Of a stretch of DNA of 33,805 nucleotides, positions 7,603-14,667 are shown in pieces. This DNA is from Paenibacillus sp. OK003 (GTDB taxonomy: Bacteria; Bacillota; Bacilli; Paenibacillales; Paenibacillaceae). The translations under genes and the position numbers were made by a program. Location of the stretch: positions 1 through 33,805 of the forward strand of contig NZ_FOBD01000034.1 in assembly GCF_900109515.1 (NCBI RefSeq). The letters run 5' to 3'. How positions within the stretch are numbered: the first letter of the stretch is position 1; every line of letters starts with the position of its first letter. Below the pieces are notes generated by a model, which worked only from the letters and a program-made list of their open reading frames with translations, had not been told where the DNA came from and ran no database searches.

Positions 7603-7649
7603 CAAAAAAAAGAAGCTGCCTTTACCATTATAACATGTTAAAGGCAGCT
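7603..7649 (-). terminator. intrinsic terminator of the cold-shock gene
   Basis: AGCTGCCTTTA (7649-7639, minus strand) pairs with TAAAGGCAGCT (7624-7614) across a 14-nt loop, followed by an 8-nt T-run (7611-7603). It starts 10 bp past the csp stop. Confidence 0.88.
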
Positions 7650-7658
7650 ATGCTTTAA

Positions 7659-7859
7659 TTACAGTTTTACAACTTCTTCTGCTTGAGGACCACGGTTTCC
7701 TTGTACAATTTTAAATTGCACGCGTTGACCTTCGTCCAGCGTTTTGAAGCCTTCGCCTGTAATAGCGCTGAAGTGTACGAATACATCTTCTCCGCCTTCA
7801 ACTTCGATGAAACCGAAGCCTTTATCAGCGTTGAACCATTTTACTGTTCCGTTTTGCAT
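7659..7859 (-). CDS. cspD: cold-shock protein (CspD-like)
   Basis: 66-residue single cold-shock domain that binds single-stranded RNA/DNA and keeps mRNA unfolded. RNP1 KGFGFIEV (residues 13-20) and RNP2 VFVHF (26-30) are intact, and the C-terminal GNRGPQAEEVVKL is typical. It is closest to Bacillus CspD because of the MQNG start; assignment among Csp paralogues is not certain. GGAGGTG precedes the ATG by 9 nt. It has a ~150-nt leader with a stable long-range stem (7922-7987), as expected of cold-shock mRNAs. Confidence 0.93.
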   Translation of the reverse strand: MQNGTVKWFNADKGFGFIEVEGGEDVFVHFSAITGEGFKTLDEGQRVQFKIVQGNRGPQAEEVVKL

Positions 7860-7921
7860 GTGAATTACACCTCCAAATAAAGATTAACATGTTCCTTTGT
7901 TCTTTGCAGCAAGCAAATAAA

Positions 7922-7987
7922 AATTCACACATTGAAAAAGGTACCAGTCATAACCTATAAGTGATCGCCCTTTACAATATGTGAATT
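7922..7987 (-). promoter_or_regulatory. structured 5' leader element of cspD
   Basis: AATTCACACATTG (7922-7934) and CAATATGTGAATT (7975-7987) pair over 12 of 13 positions, closing a 40-nt internal region inside the csp leader. A smaller TTTGC/GCAAA hairpin lies just upstream of the ribosome binding site (7903-7917). Long structured leaders control cspA-type mRNAs in other bacteria; a role here is inferred. Confidence 0.55.
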
Positions 7988-8016
7988 AGGTTTTCCACTC
8001 TCTATAACTTGTTTTT

Positions 8017-8046
8017 ATTATAACTCCGTTTTCACCAAAAAGCAAA
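8017..8046 (-). promoter_or_regulatory. cspD promoter
   Basis: On the minus strand -35 TTTGCT (8046-8041), an 18-nt spacer and a perfect -10 TATAAT (8022-8017). The predicted start near 8010 gives a leader of about 150 nt. Confidence 0.7.
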
Positions 8047-8246
8047 TCTTTGTATTTTCTTTTCAAACAGCTTTGGAAATACATGTTATTCGCAAGCCCT
8101 GAACAGAGTTTGTCGCTTGCCCTGCCGCTCATTGCGGTCTTATGAAAGGATATGCAGATCCGAACCAACTTATACATTTTCTATAAAAAATTTTGACATG
8201 CATATCCAACACATCCACGAAAGCTCAATCCATTGCAGGATAACGC
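8047..8246. other. non-coding gap between cspD promoter and the small DUF gene
   Basis: No convincing gene. A 9-bp inverted repeat GGATATGCA (8148-8156) / TGCATATCC (8199-8207) encloses 42 nt and could end the upstream minus-strand transcript, but it lacks a clean T-run. Confidence 0.4.
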
Positions 8247-8507
8247 CTACGTCCATGCCCACATAAAAGCATCACGATCCCATGCAATCTGCCCACGATG
8301 TAGCTTGCGGAACGCTTTCTTCACTTCTTTTGATAACGAAGTATTACCATTCTCATTCACAAATACAAATTCTTCCCCAAAATTGGACTTTACATATTCA
8401 ATTGCAGCTTCCTGATGAAGCGTACCGGTAAATTTAATCTCCTGTACCATCCATTCCGCCACTGCCTGTGCTGTCTTTTCCACAATATCACCTATTTCTC
8501 TATGCAT
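8247..8507 (-). CDS. small conserved protein of unknown function
   Basis: 86 residues. The sequence resembles an uncharacterised Bacillales family (possibly DUF6953): AVAEWMVQEIKFTGTL and EAAIEYVKSNFGEEFVF, ending in IAWDRDAFMWAWT. The rich mix of charged residues and hydrophobic pattern looks like a real small globular protein. The start is uncertain: the ATG at 8507 has no clear ribosome binding site, whereas a GTG at 8483 has AGGTG just upstream. Function unknown. Confidence 0.7.
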   Translation of the reverse strand: MHREIGDIVEKTAQAVAEWMVQEIKFTGTLHQEAAIEYVKSNFGEEFVFVNENGNTSLSKEVKKAFRKLHRGQIAWDRDAFMWAWT

Positions 8508-8625
8508 TGTACGGATGAACGGGCTTCTGATTATGGAGCAAGCCTGTCACACCGCCAGACTGAAGTATACCACGATCCCAAGGTTGGCGCTAAACAGAGT
8601 TATGTAGCGTCCGATCAAGACCCGT

Positions 8626-9450
8626 TTAATGAACCACTGAACTCCCCGGTGTACTACTCTCTGAAGAAGATGACTTCGTTCGAACGCTAAACGTCAACCA
8701 TACGCAGTAAGTAACCAACACAACCAATATGAAGATATCGTAGGGAAGTGTTCCGGTATCTTGCCGGTCGTTCCCAAGAAATTGAATCAAATTATGTATG
8801 AAATGAAACAGGATCAGCGGTACGATATTTCCGTTTTTCAACATTAACAGCGCGAGCGCTGCTCCCAACAGCAGTGCATAGATCAGTTGCAGAAGGGAGT
8901 CTGCCATACTCTGACCGGATAATGCATTCATGATATGAGTGATAGAAAATAAAACACTTGAAGTGACAACTGCCGCAACCGCACTTTTACGAAGCAAAGT
9001 TTTGAAGATTAGTCCACGATAAATGGTTTCCTCCACAAAAGCGACGAGCAAGGTGAAAAAGATAAAAAAAGCGACCTTGGACAAGGTTAATTCAGTAAAT
9101 CCTTTCAGTGCAAGAGTACCCAGTACAAGGAGTAGCGGAATATAATACTTTGCATGACTTGCCGGGATGGTTCTTAAGGAGCGAAATCCTGTCTCTCTCC
9201 ATTTGCGTCGCAGGGTGAGATAAATAATGAGCACAAGAGCAATTGGAGTAAACGACATCAATACGGGGGATGTGTAATCCAGTTGCTTCACGGTAGCAAC
9301 CGCCCCTGCCGCGAAAACCGCCAGCAAAAGGAGCAGTTCAATAATAACTACCGTCAGCATGGGCCTGCGCGCCGAAAAGGATTGATTTTGCTTGGATTGC
9401 AGGGTTTTCATAGATTGTACCAGCCTCATTTCATTTTTAATGGTTGTCAT
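8626..9450 (-). CDS. CPBP-family intramembrane metalloprotease
   Basis: Polytopic membrane protein, 274 residues, with the conserved CPBP/Abi active-site motifs: EETIYRG (Glu140, Glu141, Arg145), a second-motif histidine in SITHIMN (His172), and HFIHN (His216, His219). This family includes type II CAAX prenyl endopeptidases and bacteriocin-self-immunity proteins; the substrate here is unknown. About seven hydrophobic segments are seen between residues 32 and 258, and a Ser-rich C-terminal tail follows. The start is weak: the ATG at 9450 has no good ribosome binding site and lies inside a perfect palindrome (9444-9467). An ATG at residue 14 (9411) is possible. Confidence 0.88.
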   Translation of the reverse strand: MTTIKNEMRLVQSMKTLQSKQNQSFSARRPMLTVVIIELLLLLAVFAAGAVATVKQLDYTSPVLMSFTPIALVLIIYLTLRRKWRETGFRSLRTIPASHAKYYIPLLLVLGTLALKGFTELTLSKVAFFIFFTLLVAFVEETIYRGLIFKTLLRKSAVAAVVTSSVLFSITHIMNALSGQSMADSLLQLIYALLLGAALALLMLKNGNIVPLILFHFIHNLIQFLGNDRQDTGTLPYDIFILVVLVTYCVWLTFSVRTKSSSSESSTPGSSVVH

Positions 9451-9467
9451 ATGAACTCATATGACAA
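9444..9467. promoter_or_regulatory. perfect 24-bp palindromic operator candidate
   Basis: Arms TTGTCATATGA (9444-9454) and TCATATGACAA (9457-9467) are perfect inverted copies around AC. The site overlaps the proposed CPBP start codon. 11-bp perfect arms are strongly operator-like; the binding protein is not identifiable here. Confidence 0.6.
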
Positions 9468-9488
9468 TTTAGTTGTATCATGTCTATT

Positions 9489-9504
9489 GGATATCCGGAT
9501 ATCC
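9489..9504. repeat. perfect 16-bp palindrome GGATATCCGGATATCC
   Basis: Self-complementary over all 16 bases, also readable as two tandem GGATATCC palindromes. It lies 22 bp beyond the 24-bp palindrome, in the presumed CPBP promoter (TTGTTA, then ATAAAA on the minus strand). It may bind a second regulator or form a cruciform. Confidence 0.55.
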
Positions 9505-9594
9505 TTTTATGGATAAAACTATAAAAGTAACAAAAAAGAGAATTTCTCTTACAGCTTTTACCTTACAATCAGGTATGGCTCAAGTGCTAAAATG

Positions 9595-9614
9595 TCTATT
9601 ATAGTAATAATAGA
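9595..9614. repeat. inverted repeat upstream of the PAP2 gene
   Basis: Arms TCTATTAT (9595-9602) and ATAATAGA (9607-9614), perfect over 8 bp, around a 4-nt centre, ~97 bp upstream of the PAP2 start. A candidate operator or promoter element. Confidence 0.4.
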
Positions 9615-9710
9615 ATGAATCGCTGCAGGGGTACGACACTTCTGCAACGTCATATATATGGAGAGTTAAGATGAAAGCTGCAAAATGAAGAACAAAATCA
9701 GGGGGATACT

Positions 9711-10382
9711 ATGAAAGCATTATTTATGCGCTGGGGACATTTGCTGGCAATCTTATGTATACCGCTTCAAGGTTCCATTTATGTTTTGTTGGGCAGTAAC
9801 ACCGGAAGTGATGTCTTCTACAATTATGCCTGGATTGATACACAGATTCCTTTTATCAAAGAATTTATTTTTCCTTATATCAGTTGGATGCCGATTCTTT
9901 ATCTTGGATTTCTCTATTTGGGTCTGACGAACAAATCGCTATTCTGGCGTATGATAATGACCTATAACGTAGGAGTAATCGCAGCCAATATCGTTTTTGC
10001 GGTCTTCCCTACTTACGTGCCACGACCGGAAGCTATCGGAACAGGTCTGAGCAGTGCGCTCGTACAATTTATCTATACCAATGATGCCCCATTTAACTGT
10101 TTTCCAAGCATCCACTGTCTCACAAGTTATTTGCTCTTCATCATCATCAATCGCCACTTGAACTTCAAACCACTGGCGCGAATCTCCTGGTCGGTATGGC
10201 TGTGGCTGATCATTGCTTCGACGGTATTTGTGAAACAGCATTCGCTGCTGGATGTAGCTGGCGGCATTCTGTTCGCTGAAGCAGCGTACTGGGCTGTGCA
10301 TGTATTTGCAGTTCGCGTTGGTCTGGCAAGCAAAAAAACAAAGCAGCCAATCACGGCTACAAATACAAGCAGCAACGCTTAA
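9711..10382 (+). CDS. PAP2-family membrane phosphatase
   Basis: Membrane phosphatase of the type 2 phosphatidic-acid phosphatase superfamily, 223 residues, with about five hydrophobic spans. The catalytic motifs are present: a motif-1-like FPTYVPRP (99-106), PSIH (132-135) and the C-terminal KQHSLLD (His177, Asp181). The N-terminal half before motif 1 is longer than in bare PAP2 domains. The group includes inositol-phosphotransferase-like enzymes of lipid metabolism, so a lipid phosphate is the likely substrate; which one cannot be told. GGGGG lies 6 nt before the ATG. It is monocistronic, with its own terminator. Confidence 0.88.
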   Translation: MKALFMRWGHLLAILCIPLQGSIYVLLGSNTGSDVFYNYAWIDTQIPFIKEFIFPYISWMPILYLGFLYLGLTNKSLFWRMIMTYNVGVIAANIVFAVFPTYVPRPEAIGTGLSSALVQFIYTNDAPFNCFPSIHCLTSYLLFIIINRHLNFKPLARISWSVWLWLIIASTVFVKQHSLLDVAGGILFAEAAYWAVHVFAVRVGLASKKTKQPITATNTSSNA

Positions 10383-10433
10383 GATATGATTTATACTGTA
10401 AAGGCAGGAGAATTCAACTGTCATGAAACCAAG

Positions 10434-10460
10434 AAAGAGGGCCTCGGCCCTCTTTTTTTT
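10434..10460 (+). terminator. intrinsic terminator of the PAP2 gene
   Basis: AGAGGGCC / GGCCCTCT (10436-10443 and 10446-10453) forms a strong stem with a minimal loop followed by an 8-T run. It may also serve the convergent AraC gene. Confidence 0.88.
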
Positions 10461-10526
10461 GCGTGATTGCAAGTTGATGTTTAAATGTAAAAACTTTCCA
10501 AGACGAGACCATGAGGACACTGTCTT

Positions 10527-11306
10527 TCATATAATGGGTGGACGTTCATGGAGCAAATCAGATGGAGGGCTCCCCATTAAACGCTTGTATATCCGGTAAA
10601 AATAAGACAGATCACGGTAACCGAGAAATTCTGCAATTTCCTGAATGGAGAGCTGTGACTCGGTAAGCAAATACACTGCCCTTTTCATCCGTTGATCATG
10701 AACATATTGGCTGATCGTCTGATTCGTCATGCTTTTAAATAACGCCGCTGCGTAATTGGGGGTTTTACCGATCTCGTCCCCGAGCTCTTCTTTCGTAACT
10801 TTCTCCCGGTAATGCCGCTCAATGTATCGCTTCATCCGCTCCGCATGAACATGTCTCTCCGGTGGAATAACCCCGCGGTCCAGTTCCCTATTTATATAAA
10901 TAAGCACTTCCATCAATAAGGCTTGGCTCATCATGACATAATAAGACGGACGTTCCTGCCATTGTTGCTGGATAGCTTTCATGCGTTCGTGAATCAGTTC
11001 ATAACATCCGGGCTTATGTCGCAAGGCCTCCCTCTGTTCCAGCGCGGGCAAACCTTGTGCATGGTCTCCCTTTAATTGAACTACAATTTGCGTGTGGGTC
11101 ACGGTAGGAATGCTTTTGCCGTAATACGGAATACCAGCGGGAATTAGCAGCAGCTCACCCTTCTCCATGATCTGCTTCTCTCCGTTCACCCAATATACAC
11201 ATTTTCCATAAGTAACCAAGCTTAACCGCCAAGTCGCCTGTGACTGCACCGCTTCTTCATACCAACCGACACCATTAATGTGTCGTACTTCTAATGGAGT
11301 GACCAT
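10527..11306 (-). CDS. AraC-family transcriptional regulator
   Basis: Regulator of 259 residues. An N-terminal cupin-like sensing domain (about 10-130) contains LLLIPAGIPYYG. Two C-terminal helix-turn-helix motifs (about 160-255) include GDEIGKTPNYAAALFKSMT and the AraC signature around IAEFLGYRDLSYFYRIYKR. I chose ATG 11306 because GAGGTG lies 4 nt before it; the upstream ATG at 11318 is part of that site. Divergent from a pyruvate kinase gene, with a tandem TTGNACTATA repeat in between that suits AraC-type binding. Probably controls pyk and itself; the inducer is not known. Confidence 0.9.
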   Translation of the reverse strand: MVTPLEVRHINGVGWYEEAVQSQATWRLSLVTYGKCVYWVNGEKQIMEKGELLLIPAGIPYYGKSIPTVTHTQIVVQLKGDHAQGLPALEQREALRHKPGCYELIHERMKAIQQQWQERPSYYVMMSQALLMEVLIYINRELDRGVIPPERHVHAERMKRYIERHYREKVTKEELGDEIGKTPNYAAALFKSMTNQTISQYVHDQRMKRAVYLLTESQLSIQEIAEFLGYRDLSYFYRIYKRLMGSPPSDLLHERPPII

Positions 11307-11320
11307 AACACACCTCATTA

Positions 11321-11349
11321 TTGGACTATATTCTAATCATTGTACTATA
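11321..11349. promoter_or_regulatory. AraC-type direct repeat in the araC/pyk divergent region
   Basis: TTGGACTATA (11321-11330) and TTGTACTATA (11340-11349) match in 9 of 10 bases with a 19-bp period, close to two helical turns, as expected for an AraC monomer pair. The repeat ends 6 bp before a weak -35 region (near 11355) that precedes a -10-like TACAAT (11378-11383) for pyk. Confidence 0.55.
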
Positions 11350-11418
11350 GTTCATACCCTGATTCGACAGAAAACGCTACAATACACATATAAGCAAACA
11401 TCTGAGGAGGAAAATAGC

Positions 11419-12834
11419 ATGTTGAAAACAAAAATTATTTGTACTATGGGACCTGCTTGTGACTCAATCGAATTGTTAAAAGTAATGATTCAGGAAGGGA
11501 TGACGGTTGCCCGCCTGAACATGGCTCACGGTGAGCTGGAAGATCACGTGGCACGGATTAACAATATCCGCAAAGCGGCTTCCGAATTGAATACGTATAT
11601 ACCGATTATGATGGATATCAAGGGACCGGAAGTTCGTATTGGCAAACTAAAAGAAGCATCCTGCCATCTGCAAGCGGGTAAAGAACTTATCCTGACTACC
11701 GAAGAAATTCTTGGTGACGCTGAGCGCATTTCAGTAAACTATCCGGAATTGAACCTCGTTGTAAAACCTGGAGATCGCATCCTCATCGATGATGGTTTGG
11801 TGGATCTGACTGTACTGTCCGTGGAAGGATCAGATATTCACTGTAAAATCATCAGCGGCGGCATTCTGAAACCACGTAAAGGGGTTAACTTGCCAGGAAT
11901 CAAAACGACTTTGCCAGGTGTAACGGAACGTGACGTTATGCACATCGGATTCGGCATCGAAAACGGTATCGAAATCATCGCTGCTTCCTTTGTTCGTAAA
12001 GGCGACGACATTCGTGAAATCCGCAGTATTCTGAAAGAACGCGGTGTAGATCATGTACAAATTATCTCCAAAATTGAAAACCAGGAAGGCATGACCAATC
12101 TGGACGATATCATTGAAGCATCTGACGGTATCATGGTAGCGCGTGGAGATCTCGGGGTTGAAGTACCGATCGAAGACGTACCTATGATGCAAAAAGAAAT
12201 GATCGATAAATGTAACCGTGCAGGTAAACCGGTTATCGTCGCAACACACATGCTGGAATCCATGCAAGTGAATCCGCGTCCAACTCGTTCCGAAGTTAGT
12301 GACGTAGCTAACGCTGTTCTTCAAGGCGCAGACGTTGTGATGTTGTCTGGTGAATCGGCTGCTGGTAAATATCCGGTACAATCCGTGCGCACGATGGCTG
12401 CTGTTGCTCGCCGTGCTGAAACGATGATTGATTACAAAGAACAATTCAATCAAAAGTCCGCTCAACAAGTAGCTGACATTACCGAAGTTATCAGTCAGGG
12501 AGCAGTTAGCTCTTCCCTCGTCCTGAATGCCAAAGCGATCATCACTTCTACCGAGAGTGGATTTACGGCGCGTATGATCTCCAAATATCGTCCGAAAGCA
12601 CCGATCATTGCGGTTACACAGCATGAAGAAGTACTTGCGAAAATCTGCCTGCTCTCCGGCGTCATTCCGGTTATGGGCGACAAAGTAACAACAACCGATG
12701 AAATGTTCGAGTCCGCAACACGCAATGCAATCAAAACCGGTTATATCGAAAAAGGGGACATCATCGTATTGTCCGCTGGCGTACCGATTGGTCAATCCGG
12801 TAATACCAACTTGATTAAAGTTCAACAAGTATAA
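11419..12834 (+). CDS. pyk: pyruvate kinase (short form, divergent potassium site)
   Basis: Transfers phosphate from phosphoenolpyruvate to ADP, the last step of glycolysis. 471 residues, so it lacks the extra C-terminal PEP-utiliser domain of the main Bacillales enzyme (~585). ATG 11419 has GAGGAGG 8 nt upstream. Catalytic-core motifs are present: IISKIENQEG (Lys218, Glu220), MVARGDLGVE (Asp244), and PRPTRSE. Two of the four residues that hold K+ in rabbit muscle enzyme (Asn, Ser, Asp, Thr) are replaced: the NFSH motif reads NMAH (Ala36) and DTKGPE reads DIKGPE (Ile67). ATQML also reads ATHML. It may be a second isozyme with altered ion dependence. Followed by a terminator and divergent from AraC. 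Confidence 0.93.
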   Translation: MLKTKIICTMGPACDSIELLKVMIQEGMTVARLNMAHGELEDHVARINNIRKAASELNTYIPIMMDIKGPEVRIGKLKEASCHLQAGKELILTTEEILGDAERISVNYPELNLVVKPGDRILIDDGLVDLTVLSVEGSDIHCKIISGGILKPRKGVNLPGIKTTLPGVTERDVMHIGFGIENGIEIIAASFVRKGDDIREIRSILKERGVDHVQIISKIENQEGMTNLDDIIEASDGIMVARGDLGVEVPIEDVPMMQKEMIDKCNRAGKPVIVATHMLESMQVNPRPTRSEVSDVANAVLQGADVVMLSGESAAGKYPVQSVRTMAAVARRAETMIDYKEQFNQKSAQQVADITEVISQGAVSSSLVLNAKAIITSTESGFTARMISKYRPKAPIIAVTQHEEVLAKICLLSGVIPVMGDKVTTTDEMFESATRNAIKTGYIEKGDIIVLSAGVPIGQSGNTNLIKVQQV

Positions 12835-12875
12835 TTCAACAGATAGAATTGCATATATCGTTTCGTTGAGAATAC

Positions 12876-12916
12876 AAAAAACCACCGAGAGCAGAAATGC
12901 GTCTTCGGTGGTTTTT
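12876..12916 (+). terminator. intrinsic terminator of pyk
   Basis: AAACCACCGA (12879-12888) pairs with TCGGTGGTTT (12905-12914) across a 16-nt loop and is followed by T residues, ~45 bp after the pyk stop. Confidence 0.8.
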
Positions 12917-12970
12917 CTATGCAATTCATTTTATCATCCAACAATCGACAAGGTTAAACAGTATCCGATC

Positions 12971-14500
12971 TTACAAATTCCGTGAGTAGTTCACCAAATC
13001 CTGTGACATCATATTAATCTCATCCATTGAGGCGTTTACCTGCTGTGTCAGGGCAGCCTGATTCTGCGTCAGTGTGGACATGTTGCCAATGTGCTCCAGA
13101 ATCTGGTCAATGAAGGTCTTCATTGCCTGCATGCTATCTTCAATATTGACGGTAGCCTGCGAGCTATGGTCAGCCAACTTCCGCACTTCCCCGGCCACAA
13201 CTCCAAAACCAAGACCCAATTCTCCTGCTCTGGCTGCTTCGATCGCTGCATTCAGACCCAGTAAATTCGTTTGGCTAGCAATTTCCCGAATAAACGCTGT
13301 GATGTTTTTGGTATCATCTGCACTGCTCTTCACCTGAATGGCTGCATCCGCGGATAACTCTTGCGCAGTAACCAGTTCCTGAGCCTGATCGGTAATCGAG
13401 TTGATTCCACGTACCATCTCACCGATAGATTCGGATAAAAGCTTCGTTTTCTGATTCATCGCTTCAACGATCTGTTCCTTATTCTTCTCATGTGTCACGT
13501 CACGTATGGTTCCCGCTACACGGAGCGGTACTCCGTTACTGTCCCGAACCGTCTCACCACCTGCATGATACCAGCGATATTCCCCATTCTTACGCTGCAG
13601 ACGGTAATCCACATCATAAGGTGTCCGTCCACTGTAGTCATTCATGTGCTTGGCAAATTCATTGATCGTGCGGTCATGATCGTCCGGGTGAAGACGGCTG
13701 CTCCAACTGCTGAACACATTCGGGAAATCCTGCTCATCGGTAAATCCAAGCTCTCGGCGAAACTGTGGTGACCACCAAAATTCATTATTCGGGTTAACCA
13801 CATCTCCGGCCACAACGGTCATATCCCACGGCGCTTCCACTAATGCGCGATTTACCAGGTCATAACGGGTAACGAGTGCTTCCAACTCGTCGGATTTGCT
13901 CTTCTCATCATGAATATCAAACATGATTCCCAGAAGTTTAACCGGAACACCTTCATCATTTCTGACAACTTGCCCAAGACACCGGAACCAGCGTACTTCT
14001 CCACTCTTCGTTATCATTCGGCTCGTTACGTTGTAGGCAGCCTTTTCAGAAGAATTATCAATGTTTTTCGTAATCTCCTGAACGAGCTGGGATCTGTCGT
14101 CGGGATGGATTGATTTGGCCCAACTTGCAAAAGCATCGGGATAATCCTTTGTATTGCTGAAGCCTAACATTTGACGAAATTCATTGGAAAAAGCAATGAT
14201 ATTATTGCTATCCAGAGGATCTCCTGCAACAATCTCGGATTCCCAGAGTCCAATATTCAACGCCTGATTTAGCATTTTGAGGCGCATTTCTGCTGTTTCA
14301 TTTTGCTGCTTCAGCATATGTACCGCTTTATTGATATTATGTGCAATTTCACCAGCTTCCTGCGAATCATTGATCGATTCCAGCTCACTGGTATATATCC
14401 CTTGCTCTGCGTCTTTAACCAGTTTACGACTGTATTCCAATAAGTGTTGAAGCGAACTCGCAGGGGCTTGCTTGATCGTTTGGGTACGTTTACGAAACAT
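12971..14500 (-). CDS. soluble PAS-PAS methyl-accepting chemotaxis protein
   Basis: Cytoplasmic chemoreceptor-like signalling protein of 509 residues with no membrane segment. Two PAS domains of PAS_3 type (about residues 75-200 and 210-335) each have the PAC-like ending, WFRCLGQV and WYHAGGETV. The C-terminal receptor hairpin contains the conserved tip REIASQTNLLGLNAAIEAARAG (about residues 410-431, in two parts). Only ~65 residues precede the tip after the PAS domains and ~65 follow, so the coiled coil is short and lacks the usual methylation helices. I chose ATG 14500 because GAGGAG is 8 nt upstream; an open frame to 14623 runs through a terminator. Probably senses redox or a small ligand via PAS. 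Confidence 0.88.
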   Translation of the reverse strand: MFRKRTQTIKQAPASSLQHLLEYSRKLVKDAEQGIYTSELESINDSQEAGEIAHNINKAVHMLKQQNETAEMRLKMLNQALNIGLWESEIVAGDPLDSNNIIAFSNEFRQMLGFSNTKDYPDAFASWAKSIHPDDRSQLVQEITKNIDNSSEKAAYNVTSRMITKSGEVRWFRCLGQVVRNDEGVPVKLLGIMFDIHDEKSKSDELEALVTRYDLVNRALVEAPWDMTVVAGDVVNPNNEFWWSPQFRRELGFTDEQDFPNVFSSWSSRLHPDDHDRTINEFAKHMNDYSGRTPYDVDYRLQRKNGEYRWYHAGGETVRDSNGVPLRVAGTIRDVTHEKNKEQIVEAMNQKTKLLSESIGEMVRGINSITDQAQELVTAQELSADAAIQVKSSADDTKNITAFIREIASQTNLLGLNAAIEAARAGELGLGFGVVAGEVRKLADHSSQATVNIEDSMQAMKTFIDQILEHIGNMSTLTQNQAALTQQVNASMDEINMMSQDLVNYSRNL

Positions 14501-14591
14501 CTCGATTTCTCCTCTAAAGTCATTTCTATATATTTCGACATCATTAGACATTAAATGTAGAGGGTTATCATCTATTTGCGAAAATAACATG

Positions 14592-14623
14592 AAAAAAAAA
14601 CGCCTTATCAGCGCTTTTTTCAT
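14592..14623 (-). terminator. terminator of the SRPBCC gene (minus strand)
   Basis: On the minus strand an A-run and CGC pair with GCG and a T-run (one bulged G, 7-nt loop), ending in at least nine T. It starts 44 bp after the SRPBCC stop. The stem is weak but the T-run is good. Confidence 0.6.
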
Positions 14624-14667
14624 ATTGTTATGATGTTATATTCATATGTCCTCTCGCTGTCGGAACT

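Noticed and set aside
11278..11418. Upstream extension of pyruvate kinase
   Set aside because: The conserved start at 11419 has GAGGAGG upstream; the longer frame overlaps the divergent AraC gene and has no family similarity.
11830..12924. 364-residue open frame antisense to pyk
   Set aside because: It is a shadow of pyk with atypical His/Asn/Phe-rich composition; no ribosome binding site or homology recognised.
14501..14623. Upstream extension of the PAS chemoreceptor
   Set aside because: It runs through the terminator of the neighbouring SRPBCC gene; the ATG at 14500 has its own ribosome binding site.
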